16,417 nucleotides of DNA, from NCBI GenBank assembly GCA_002083565.1, contig MSXM01000045.1, positions 13,094-29,510 on the forward strand, given 5' to 3'. Positions 8,027 to 14,496 of the stretch are shown here, piece by piece. Each line of letters opens with the position of its first letter. The first letter of the stretch is position 1. Below the pieces are notes generated by a model. The model did no database searches. It saw nothing but the letters and a program-made list of their open reading frames with translations, and had not been told where the DNA came from. Position numbers and translations under genes: made by a program. The stretch comes from Nitrospira sp. ST-bin4 (GTDB lineage: Bacteria > Nitrospirota > Nitrospiria > Nitrospirales > Nitrospiraceae).

Positions 8027-8554
8027 TCAGACCTTCAAGCTTGCTTTAATTTCTCTGGGCTGGGCGACAAACACCCGCTTCTCCATGATCCGCTCTTGCA
8101 GTTTCAAGATGCCGTCCAGGAGAGCTTCAGGGGTCGGCGGACAGCCGGGCACATAAATATCGACAGGAACGAACCGATCGACTCCTTGCACGACACTATA
8201 GCTATCGTAGATGTTCCCGGACGTGGCACAGGAGCCCATCGCGATGACATATTTCGGTTCCGGCATCTGGTCATAGATCTTTCGGATAACGGGTGCCATC
8301 CGCCGACAGACTGTTCCGGCGACGATCATCAAATCCGACTGTCGAGGCGAGGCCCGAAATACCCCGGCTCCGAACCGGTCCATGTCGTACCGTGAAGAGA
8401 CGGCGGCCATCATCTCGATGGCGCAACAGGCAAGCCCAAAGGTCATGGGCCAAAGCGAACCTTTTCGCGCCCAGTTCACCGCCTTTTCCAAGGTGCCCGT
8501 GAACACATCAGGGGCACCGTCTTTTTCCTGACGTCCCAGTTGAATCAATCCCAT
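8027..8554 (-). CDS. nuoB: NADH-quinone oxidoreductase subunit B (20 kDa, cluster N2)
   Basis: NuoB holds cluster N2, the last iron-sulfur centre before quinone. The predicted protein has 175 residues from the ATG at 8554. The four N2 ligands are visible: tandem C43 and C44 in GLACCAIEMMA, C109 in MGSCATSGN, and C138 in VPGCPPTPEALLDGI. An upstream in-frame start at 8611 would overlap nuoA by 50 bp and adds non-conserved residues. GAGG lies 6 nt before the chosen ATG, right after the nuoA stop. Confidence 0.97.
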   Translation of the reverse strand: MGLIQLGRQEKDGAPDVFTGTLEKAVNWARKGSLWPMTFGLACCAIEMMAAVSSRYDMDRFGAGVFRASPRQSDLMIVAGTVCRRMAPVIRKIYDQMPEPKYVIAMGSCATSGNIYDSYSVVQGVDRFVPVDIYVPGCPPTPEALLDGILKLQERIMEKRVFVAQPREIKASLKV

Positions 8555-8561
8555 AGATACC

Positions 8562-8945
8562 TCAGTCCCACTCCAGCGCACCCTTCCGCCAGGCATACAC
8601 ATAGGCCACAACGAACAGGGCGATAAAAATGATCATCTCAATCAAACCGATCAGCCCAATTTTCGTAAACACCACCGCCCACGGGTAGAGAAAGATTACT
8701 TCAATATCGAAAATGACGAATAACATCGCAAAAATGTAGTAGCGCACCGGGAACGGCATACGGGAATCAGAGAACGGTTCGGCGCCACACTCATAAGTCG
8801 ATAGTTTTTCAGGCTCCGGATACCTGGGCTGAACAAAATAGCTGATCACCAACGTCAGCACTCCGAACGCAAGTGCGACGAAAATGAAGAACAGGATCGG
8901 AAAAAACTTGGTCAAATAATCGAGAAGCTGATCAGTATCGCCCAT
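8562..8945 (-). CDS. nuoA: NADH-quinone oxidoreductase subunit A
   Basis: NuoA is a small three-helix membrane subunit of complex I and the first gene of the operon. From the ATG at 8945 it encodes 127 residues. The conserved loop KLSTYECGAEPF and the following FPVRYYIFAMLFVIFDIEVI are family hallmarks. The reading frame is open upstream to 9026, but GAGG lies 8 nt before the ATG at 8945, and that start gives the usual length. A plausible promoter lies about 45 bp upstream. The gene stops 7 bp before nuoB. Confidence 0.96.
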   Translation of the reverse strand: MGDTDQLLDYLTKFFPILFFIFVALAFGVLTLVISYFVQPRYPEPEKLSTYECGAEPFSDSRMPFPVRYYIFAMLFVIFDIEVIFLYPWAVVFTKIGLIGLIEMIIFIALFVVAYVYAWRKGALEWD

Positions 8946-8953
8946 TGCGTTCG

Positions 8954-8957
8954 CCTC
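8954..8957 (-). promoter_or_regulatory. Ribosome binding site of nuoA
   Basis: GAGG on the minus strand, 8 nt before the ATG at 8945. It supports that start over upstream in-frame ATG codons such as the one at 8963. Confidence 0.6.
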
Positions 8958-8988
8958 ACAAGGCATTGACCTTGAAAGAAGAATCAAA

Positions 8989-9018
8989 ATTCTAGAGCCT
9001 TGATCCCAGGGATAGCAA
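8989..9018 (-). promoter_or_regulatory. Candidate sigma-70-type promoter of the nuo operon
   Basis: Read on the minus strand, TTGCTA (9018-9013) and TAGAAT (8994-8989) are separated by 18 bp. The -35 matches TTGACA at four of six positions and the -10 matches TATAAT at five of six. Transcription would start near 8982, leaving a leader of about 37 nt before nuoA. This rests on motif matching only. Confidence 0.45.
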
Positions 9019-9519
9019 GCGAACAAAGGACCTAACAGAACCAGCCCCTAAAGCCCTAGATCTTCCGATTTGTGCTATGACGAGATGGGAGCAGACGCTT
9101 CTGTGAAGGCTAAAGCAAACAGGAATTGAGGATGGATCGATGCGCAAACTCCACAGTGTGTGCAAAGGCATCTGTCTGAACTCGACAGACCCATGACCCT
9201 GAGGGTGTAGGGTGTTGATTAGGCCCGGCTCCGAGGCTGTCCTGCTGAAGGAACCATCCGTAACTGGGGAGACGGCTGTGGCTGAGAAATGTCCCACTCT
9301 GACTCCATCGGACCGGAAGCCTTGGCCTTCCGCCGCCGATGGATCTGTGTTTCGATCCTGGTTTTCCTACGATCGCCAGATGGCATCGCGTGGTCTTGAT
9401 CGCGACCTCCGTTCATAAACTATCCCTTCACAGCGTTGCCATGGACAGGTGCCGGCAAGTCGAGACACCATAACACTCAGAAAAACCTCCGTCAAACCAT
9501 GGGCCATATGCTCAAATTC
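9019..9519. other. Long intergenic stretch without a convincing gene
   Basis: This is the middle of the 640 bp divergent region between nuoA and the OmpA-domain gene. Short open frames exist on both strands (for example 8992-9297 minus and 9212-9418 plus), but they have no recognisable motif, no good ribosome binding site, and lie across structured DNA. Visible structures are a strong imperfect hairpin at 9304-9343 and a small 6 bp stem at 9171-9189 (TCTGTC and GACAGA). I see no tRNA and no riboswitch I can name. A non-coding RNA or a decayed gene are both possible. Confidence 0.5.
9304..9343. repeat. Imperfect inverted repeat (14 bp hairpin)
   Basis: TCCATCGG (9304-9311) pairs with CCGATGGA (9336-9343). 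Inside, CGGAAG (9314-9319) pairs with CTTCCG (9327-9332) around a 7 nt loop. The two stems are joined by a small asymmetric internal loop (2 and 3 nt). No uninterrupted T run follows on either strand, so it is not a classical intrinsic terminator. It may be part of a structured RNA. Confidence 0.6.
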
Positions 9520-9547
9520 TTGACAAGACAGCATGATTTGCTATGGT
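9520..9547 (+). promoter_or_regulatory. Sigma-70-type extended -10 promoter of the OmpA-domain gene
   Basis: A perfect TTGACA (9520-9525) is followed after 16 bp by TATGGT (9542-9547). A TG dinucleotide one base before the -10 (TGC-TATGGT) makes it an extended -10 element. Transcription would start near 9554, giving a leader of about 32 nt with a ribosome binding site. The placement fits the start at 9586 and argues against the longer frame starting at 9436. Confidence 0.65.
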
Positions 9548-9572
9548 TTGCAAAGACACACACGCCCTACAT

Positions 9573-9577
9573 AAGGA
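9573..9577 (+). promoter_or_regulatory. Ribosome binding site of the OmpA-domain gene
   Basis: AAGGA, 8 nt before the ATG at 9586. It supports the start that places a signal peptide at the very N-terminus. Confidence 0.65.
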
Positions 9578-9585
9578 ACCTCTCT

Positions 9586-11232
9586 ATGAAACCTCTGACA
9601 CCATTCGTCCTTATCCTGCTATCCATGGGGATCAGTCTGTCCCTGGACCAAGGAGCAGCTCGCGCCCAGCATGCCGACATGGTTCGCCATGGGGAAGCAG
9701 CGGTTACCTTCGCAAGCGGTGTAATCCAAAAAGTGACGCCCCGTGACGGCATCGTGAATTTGATCACCGGGGATAACCAATCATCGGGCAATCGAATGCT
9801 CCTGGCACGCCCGGCTATTCTCTACCTCAAGCTCGATCACCCGGCTGAGGTGGCAGCCGGCGATCTCTTTACCGTCTACAAGCGCGCGCGCAAAGTTTTC
9901 CACCCGATGACACAAGAGTACCTCGGCTTTATCGTGATTCGGCTGGCAGTGGTGCGTGTGATCGAGACCGATGGTGCAATCGCAACAGTAGAGGCAATCA
10001 CGAGTTATGGACAGATCGCTCCGGGCGATCCGGTGGTGCGGTTTATCCCGCCGCCGGCATCCGATGCAGGAGCCAGTCTGACATCGGATGTCGCCGATCT
10101 CAGCGGCATGATCATCGAACTGCAGGCGGATAAACCGATGACCTTGGTATCGCAATTCGATATCGTATACGTGGACCGAGGAAGCGTGGACGGCCTCAAG
10201 GCCGGCGATCTGATGGATATCCACCGCCATAGCGTGGGAATCCCCGCAAGAAAGATCGGGCAGCTCAAAGTCTTGTCGACCGAGGAACACACAGCGACCG
10301 CGCGAGTCATCAAAGCCAACACCCGCGTGTTCAAGGGCGACCGATTCAAGCTGGTCGGATATTCGGCTCCGGTCGTTCAGCCGGTGGAACTCGCTCCGAC
10401 CTCGGCCAAGGTAGAAAAACTAGACGGGACGGAAGGACGACCGGATGCCGTTTCGTCCGATCTCGTTGCCGGCAAATTAAAAACGCAAGATGCGTCCGGA
10501 CAGAGCCGCATCAACTTGGGCGACGTGGCAAGCTTCCTCCGCTATGAATCCGGCGAAGCAGCGATCAAGCCTGAAAGCTATACGGTGTTGGACCAAGTGA
10601 TCGAACATCTGCTCAGCAGCGGCGATACCAGGCTGATTCGGGTGGAAGGCCATACCGATAACATAGAAATCGGTCCCTCGCTGAAAGCTCGCTATCCGAG
10701 CAATGTAGACCTCGCCAACGCCCGCGCCGGCGGCGTCCTCCGATATCTCGTGGAGAAGGGCGGATTGGATTCGGCCCGGGTCAGTGCCGTAGGCTACGGC
10801 GACAGCAAGCCCGCAGCCACCAATGCCAATGAGGAAGGCCGTACGAAAAACCGTCGGGTCGAGATTCTACTGTATGAACCGGATACTGACCCTCAAACTC
10901 CCAGGGCCGATGTTCATAATCAGGCACAGAAGCAAGGAGGCGATTCTACCGGTCTGAATGCACGAGGGACAAACGGCCAACTGAGCACTCCTCAGGCCGT
11001 CCCTCAGGACTCGGGAGCCGGCACTCTCTCTATCGGCCAACAACAGCAGGCTTCTGCCGGAGATGGGACGACATCGCCGAACAGCCCGAACACAAGTGGG
11101 GCTGCATCATCTGCCGGCCAACAACAGCCGCAGGCAGGGGCGGGGGATGGGACAGCGTCCTCCAGCCCCAGTGCTCCCTCACCGAACCCGAGCCAAGATC
11201 CTCAGCAGCCGGCCGGTCCGGCAAGCTTCTAG
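9586..11232 (+). CDS. Secreted OmpA/MotB-domain envelope protein with FlgT-like repeats and disordered tail
   Basis: The protein has 548 residues from the ATG at 9586. Residues 1-27 form a Sec signal peptide (MKP, hydrophobic core, cleavage motif ARA before QHA), so it is exported to the periplasm or outer membrane. Residues about 80-153 and 187-258 are two beta-rich units sharing a GD-x-F/M...G...V pattern, which I read as FlgT C-terminal-like or related repeats (weak assignment). Residues about 308-430 are an OmpA/MotB peptidoglycan-binding domain with VEGHTDN (353-359), ANARA and KNRRVEILLY (421-430). The last ~118 residues are Gln/Ser/Pro/Gly-rich, probably disordered, and contain a 27-residue repeat. 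An OmpA domain that is not C-terminal is less common. It probably anchors a surface or envelope structure to peptidoglycan. The in-frame extension to 9436 lies upstream of the promoter and is rejected. Confidence 0.85.
   Translation: MKPLTPFVLILLSMGISLSLDQGAARAQHADMVRHGEAAVTFASGVIQKVTPRDGIVNLITGDNQSSGNRMLLARPAILYLKLDHPAEVAAGDLFTVYKRARKVFHPMTQEYLGFIVIRLAVVRVIETDGAIATVEAITSYGQIAPGDPVVRFIPPPASDAGASLTSDVADLSGMIIELQADKPMTLVSQFDIVYVDRGSVDGLKAGDLMDIHRHSVGIPARKIGQLKVLSTEEHTATARVIKANTRVFKGDRFKLVGYSAPVVQPVELAPTSAKVEKLDGTEGRPDAVSSDLVAGKLKTQDASGQSRINLGDVASFLRYESGEAAIKPESYTVLDQVIEHLLSSGDTRLIRVEGHTDNIEIGPSLKARYPSNVDLANARAGGVLRYLVEKGGLDSARVSAVGYGDSKPAATNANEEGRTKNRRVEILLYEPDTDPQTPRADVHNQAQKQGGDSTGLNARGTNGQLSTPQAVPQDSGAGTLSIGQQQQASAGDGTTSPNSPNTSGAASSAGQQQPQAGAGDGTASSSPSAPSPNPSQDPQQPAGPASF
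11035..11196 (+). repeat. Two copies of an 81 bp imperfect direct repeat within the tail of the OmpA-domain gene
   Basis: GGCCAACAACAGC occurs at 11035 and again at 11116, an offset of 81 bp or 27 codons. The encoded units share GQQQ, an Ala/Gly-rich link, and GDGT followed by Ser/Pro/Asn. The repeat suggests the disordered tail grew by duplication and could vary in copy number between strains. Confidence 0.65.
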
Positions 11233-11249
11233 CCCTCATTCTTGCGCAC

Positions 11250-11291
11250 GGCGGTTCGTCGCTGGTTGAAAAACCGGATGCGACAACCGCC
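11250..11291 (+). terminator. Large hairpin, likely 3' end of the OmpA-domain transcript
   Basis: Three nested stems, 16 bp in total: GGCGGTT (11250-11256) with AACCGCC (11285-11291), GTCGC (11258-11262) with GCGAC (11280-11284), and GGTT (11264-11267) with AACC (11272-11275) around a GAAA loop. It starts 18 bp after the stop codon. No T tract follows directly, so it may be a non-canonical terminator or an mRNA 3'-stabilising structure. It also argues against translation of priA from starts at 11242 or 11278. Confidence 0.55.
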
Positions 11292-11305
11292 TGCCCCCCG
11301 TCACG

Positions 11306-11335
11306 TTGTTCTCCCTTTTCCTACGCTGCTACAAT
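11306..11335 (+). promoter_or_regulatory. Candidate priA promoter giving a leaderless transcript
   Basis: TTGTTC (11306-11311) and TACAAT (11330-11335) are separated by 18 bp. The -10 matches five of six positions and the -35 three of six. The -10 ends 5 nt before the ATG at 11341, so transcription would start at or next to the A of the start codon. No Shine-Dalgarno sequence is present, which fits a leaderless mRNA. Confidence 0.4.
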
Positions 11336-11340
11336 GCCGC

Positions 11341-13614
11341 ATGCCTCTCGATCAACGCAGTCTTCCTGCCGCCCATGCAACTGCAACTCTGTATGCCGAC
11401 GTCATCGTCCCCCGCCATATCGCCAAGGCCTTCACCTATGTCGTACCTCCGGCATTGGCGCAGACACTCGCGATAGGACAACGGGTCCTCGTCCCGTTCG
11501 GCCCATCAATGCTCGAAGGAGCGGTGATCTCACTCAGTGATCAGCCCCCTATGGGGATGAAGGCTGCCTACCTCAAGGAAATCAGATCTCTGGCCAGCGG
11601 AACCGACGATCTCAATCTCTCGCCCGCGCGACTCGAGCTGTCTCGCGCCGTCGCAGAGTACTATGTCGCACCCTGGGGCCAATGTCTCCGGCTTGTTCTG
11701 TCAAAAACTCCTGCGAAACAGGCTAGTCCTCTGCGGCACGTCGCCACCGATCAGGGGCGCAGCGTGCTGGTTTCTGGAACTTGTCCAGACCATCTACGAC
11801 CCATGCTGAGCCGTATCGCGCGGCAAGCCAGAGGCCTGCTGTCATCCACTCTGCTCAAAGCTCGCGATCAAACCAGTCGGAAAACGGTCAAGGCGCTCGA
11901 ACAACTGTCCTGGGTGGTTGCCACTGCTTCACCGGTCGTCAAGACCACGGTTCCAAAACGGCAGACACAACCAATCATCCAGAACAGTGATCGAGCAGGA
12001 GAAGCCGATCGGGCTCTGCTCGAGAAGATACGAACGGAACCTGATCGGTCATGGACCACTCGTGTGGCCGCCTGCGTTCAGTCCAATCAAGCACGGAAGA
12101 TCGTCTTGTGTGCCCCATGGGAAGATCGAGTCAGCCGACTTGCCGATGCCATCCAACAAACACACGCAGCCGGCAAGTCAGCCATCATTCTGGCCGGCGA
12201 GATTGCCAGAGCAGAATGGCTCGGACGGCTTCTCTCGACCCTTACAGATCTCCCGATCACCATCGTTCCCACGTCGCCGGCATCAGATAACCGGACAGCC
12301 AAACAGGGTACGACGCCATCGGTCATCGTTGGAACTCGCTCAGCCGTCTTTGCGCCGCTCCCATCGATCGGACTCATTTGGGTGGACAGAGAAGAAGATC
12401 CGGCTTTCAAGGAGCCCCAAGAACCGCGTTATCACGCCCGAGAAGTCGCCTGGATGAGGGCCCAAGGAGAAGGGGCGCTGGTGGTACTCGCGTCCGCCCA
12501 TCCGTCGCTCGAATCGGCATTTGACCCGGGTGCCGAAACCTATGCCGTTTCACCAGAGCCGGCGCGCCGACCATCGATCGAGCTCGTCGATCTCAACCAG
12601 GAGCCGGGAGGGACCCTGTTGAGCGGTACGCTTGTGGCGGCAATACAGGAAGCCGTGGCACGCAAGGCGGGCGTTCTGCTCTTCTTGAATCGTAAAGGCT
12701 ACGCCAGAACGCTGGTCTGCCGAGACTGCGGCTGGATGCCGCGCTGCCCTTCCTGTGCGGTCACCCTTGCCTACTCACGCGAAGCGGGAAGCTTATCCTG
12801 CAGATATTGCGGGAAGACCGATGCCTTGCCGCAATCCTGCCCGATCTGTAAAGCCGCCCGATTCAATACCGTCGGAGACGGAACTGAGCGTGTCGAGCTC
12901 GATGCCAGGCGTTTATTTCCCCAGGCAAAGATCGCACGGCTGGATGGCAGCAGATTGCATCGTACGGCTGCCGCGCGCGACCTCTGGGAAGGGGTCCGGT
13001 TGGGGACATGGGACATCCTGATCGGCACACAAGCCTTGTTTCAGCGGGAGCCGTTCCCGCGCAGAGGGTTGGTGGGCATCCTTCATGCTGATTCCGGATT
13101 GCATGTCCCGGACTTTCGCGCGGCAGAACACACGTACCAGCTTCTGGACAAAGCCGTGAGTTGTGGACAGCCGGCGACGGAGGGAGGCCGTGTGATCGTA
13201 CAAACACGGCTTCCCTCCCACCATGCCGTGCAGGCGATACTGTCCGCCGACCCGCATCGATTTTATGATGAGGAACTGGCGGCGAGGCGTCTGCTCAACT
13301 ATCCACCAGCCTGTCACCTGGCCGCCCTTTCAGCATCAGGACGAAACCAGCAAGAAGTTGAATCTGCTGCGCTAGAGTGGAAGAGCTGTCTTGAGGGGTC
13401 TCTGGACGGAAGAGCATCGATCACCCTATTAGGACCTGTGACCGCCATGGGACGGCTGCCGAAAGGGCATCATCGGCACCAGATTCTTGTGAAAGGAACC
13501 GATCGTCCGCTCTTATGCCGCCTCATACAGGGATCGGTCGAGCGAATGGAAGGCACCTACCGAAGGGGGCAGGTCAAGTTCGTCGTCGATATAGATCCCG
13601 TTGAGATGGGATAA
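11341..13614 (+). CDS. priA: Primosomal protein N' (PriA) homologue with degenerate helicase motifs
   Basis: PriA reloads the replisome at stalled forks. From the ATG at 11341 the protein has 757 residues. The N-terminal DNA-binding domain (YADVIVPRHIAKAFTYVVP, residues 18-36) is clear. All eight zinc cysteines are kept in four CxxC pairs (C460/463, C469/472, C487/490, C500/503). Also kept are VGTRSAVFAPL, RYHARE, LFLNRKGYA, VGDGTERVE, ILIGTQALF and the C-terminal VDIDPVE. The ATPase motifs are altered. The GxTGSGKT Walker A position reads LCAPWEDRV (about 256-264). DEEHD of motif II is DREED (349-353). GSATPS of motif III is ASAHPS (384-389). The arginine-rich QVAGRAGR of motif VI is replaced by KAVSCGQPATEGG (604-616). 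This protein is probably not an active helicase. Earlier in-frame starts (TTG 11242, ATG 11278) fall in a hairpin and add no conserved residues. Confidence 0.93.
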   Translation: MPLDQRSLPAAHATATLYADVIVPRHIAKAFTYVVPPALAQTLAIGQRVLVPFGPSMLEGAVISLSDQPPMGMKAAYLKEIRSLASGTDDLNLSPARLELSRAVAEYYVAPWGQCLRLVLSKTPAKQASPLRHVATDQGRSVLVSGTCPDHLRPMLSRIARQARGLLSSTLLKARDQTSRKTVKALEQLSWVVATASPVVKTTVPKRQTQPIIQNSDRAGEADRALLEKIRTEPDRSWTTRVAACVQSNQARKIVLCAPWEDRVSRLADAIQQTHAAGKSAIILAGEIARAEWLGRLLSTLTDLPITIVPTSPASDNRTAKQGTTPSVIVGTRSAVFAPLPSIGLIWVDREEDPAFKEPQEPRYHAREVAWMRAQGEGALVVLASAHPSLESAFDPGAETYAVSPEPARRPSIELVDLNQEPGGTLLSGTLVAAIQEAVARKAGVLLFLNRKGYARTLVCRDCGWMPRCPSCAVTLAYSREAGSLSCRYCGKTDALPQSCPICKAARFNTVGDGTERVELDARRLFPQAKIARLDGSRLHRTAAARDLWEGVRLGTWDILIGTQALFQREPFPRRGLVGILHADSGLHVPDFRAAEHTYQLLDKAVSCGQPATEGGRVIVQTRLPSHHAVQAILSADPHRFYDEELAARRLLNYPPACHLAALSASGRNQQEVESAALEWKSCLEGSLDGRASITLLGPVTAMGRLPKGHHRHQILVKGTDRPLLCRLIQGSVERMEGTYRRGQVKFVVDIDPVEMG

Positions 13615-13616
13615 GG

Positions 13617-14039
13617 TTATCGGGACTTTTTCCGGACGGTCGGTTGAGACACAGGCCTCGTTAGCGAAGGATGGTCCGTCGCATCTGTGGAAACCGCCCA
13701 CGTCCGTTTGAACAGACCGTACGAAAAGGCGATCCAAAATACGGAAGAGAACAGGCCCAGTACGACGGCCATGAGCATCGTTTCCATCTGGTCTTGGGAA
13801 GGTGTTTCAGAAACACCCTTGAGCTGAATCATCACTTGTATCGGCCAGGCAAAACTTTCCAAACCGAGCAAGAGAGTCGCCCAGGCCCAGAGCTCCGTAA
13901 TGGACCGAACCCTCCACCACAGAAATCCCCCCACCGTGAAAGCCCAGAGCACCACGATACCCTGAGCGGCAGCCCCCTGGAGAATCCAAAACCCAATGGT
14001 CGTGACGAGGGTTCCCAGAATGAGATTCAGGATGATCAT
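13617..14039 (-). CDS. Small four-helix membrane protein of unknown function
   Basis: The protein has 140 residues and I do not recognise its family. Four hydrophobic helices can be placed at about residues 1-20, 24-42, 47-71 and 85-110. A charged C-terminal tail rich in Thr, Ser and Lys (about 111-140, ending KKSR) follows and probably stays in the cytoplasm. Trp is frequent near helix ends. The gene lies 55 bp downstream of a response regulator on the same strand, so co-transcription is likely. Its stop is 2 bp from the priA stop (convergent), leaving no room for a shared terminator. No good ribosome binding site precedes the ATG, so the start is uncertain, though the first helix begins at once. 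Confidence 0.75.
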   Translation of the reverse strand: MIILNLILGTLVTTIGFWILQGAAAQGIVVLWAFTVGGFLWWRVRSITELWAWATLLLGLESFAWPIQVMIQLKGVSETPSQDQMETMLMAVVLGLFSSVFWIAFSYGLFKRTWAVSTDATDHPSLTRPVSQPTVRKKSR

Positions 14040-14044
14040 CGTGT

Positions 14045-14076
14045 GTCAGACAGCCGCGTAGAAGGCTGAGTCTGAC
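14045..14076 (-). repeat. Inverted repeat between the response regulator and membrane protein genes
   Basis: GTCAGAC (14045-14051) pairs with GTCTGAC (14070-14076), and AGCC (14052-14055) pairs with GGCT (14064-14067), with an 8 nt loop and a 2 nt bulge. On the minus strand no T run follows. The hairpin ends 5 bp before the membrane protein's ATG, so it could mask its translation start or act as a processing or attenuation site. Confidence 0.55.
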
Positions 14077-14094
14077 TGGGGACCCAATGCGATG

Positions 14095-14496
14095 TCAATG
14101 ATGTGACGGAACCGTACGGATCGAGGACACGCCGGCTTCGGCAGCAACGGCCTCGAGTAGGACATTTACGTCGAACGGTTTCTGAAGGGTTCGGCTGGCG
14201 CCCAGCATCTTGGCGACATCCAAGAAGTTCAGGATACCGATCATGTCGCCGCCGCCGGTCATGGCGATCACGCGAGAGGAGGGAAATTCACGGTGCAGAG
14301 TCACCAGGCTTTCCAGACCATCTTGGTCGGGCATCAAGATATCCATGATCACCACGTCGGCCTGGTGGGCCCGATATCGTTCCAGTCCTTCCTTCCCGCC
14401 ACGTGCCTCCTCGACGACATACCCGGCCGGCTCCAGGACTTCCCGGATGAGACTGCGTATCCGATCTTCATCATCAATAACGAGAACTGACGGCAT
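14095..14496 (-). CDS. Single-domain response regulator (CheY-like receiver)
   Basis: The protein has 133 residues and consists of a receiver domain only, with no output domain. All key residues are visible: the acidic pocket D8 and D9 in VLVIDDED, phosphoacceptor D52 in VVIMDILMPDQDG, T80 in VIAMTGG, and K106 in LQKPF. I chose the ATG at 14496 because a perfect AGGAGG lies 6 nt before it. The longer frame from 14532 adds a basic, non-conserved stretch. The start overlaps the last 23 bp of the upstream hybrid kinase gene, so the pair is translationally coupled and very likely works as one phosphorelay. It probably acts through protein contact. Confidence 0.92.
   Translation of the reverse strand: MPSVLVIDDEDRIRSLIREVLEPAGYVVEEARGGKEGLERYRAHQADVVIMDILMPDQDGLESLVTLHREFPSSRVIAMTGGGDMIGILNFLDVAKMLGASRTLQKPFDVNVLLEAVAAEAGVSSIRTVPSHH

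Noticed and set aside
7499..8395. A 298-codon open frame on the plus strand opposite nuoC and nuoB
   Set aside because: It is antisense to genes with complete family signatures, and its low-complexity basic composition fits a shadow frame.
9255..9290. A GGGGAGACGGCTGTGG stretch resembling the B12 box of a cobalamin riboswitch
   Set aside because: Only the GGAGAC core matches. The flanking conserved positions and the rest of the riboswitch architecture are absent, and it is about 300 bp from the downstream start.
8992..9297. A 101-codon minus-strand frame upstream of nuoA
   Set aside because: It has no family motif and no good ribosome binding site, and it runs across the proposed nuo promoter.
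9436..9585. N-terminal 50-residue extension of the OmpA-domain protein
   Set aside because: It would start upstream of a good promoter and would bury the signal peptide inside the protein. The ATG at 9586 has its own ribosome binding site.
12170..12185. An AGKS sequence in PriA that resembles part of a Walker A motif
   Set aside because: It lacks the preceding GxxxxGK spacing and aligns with the QGKQALVMVPE segment after Walker A in E. coli PriA, not with the P-loop itself.
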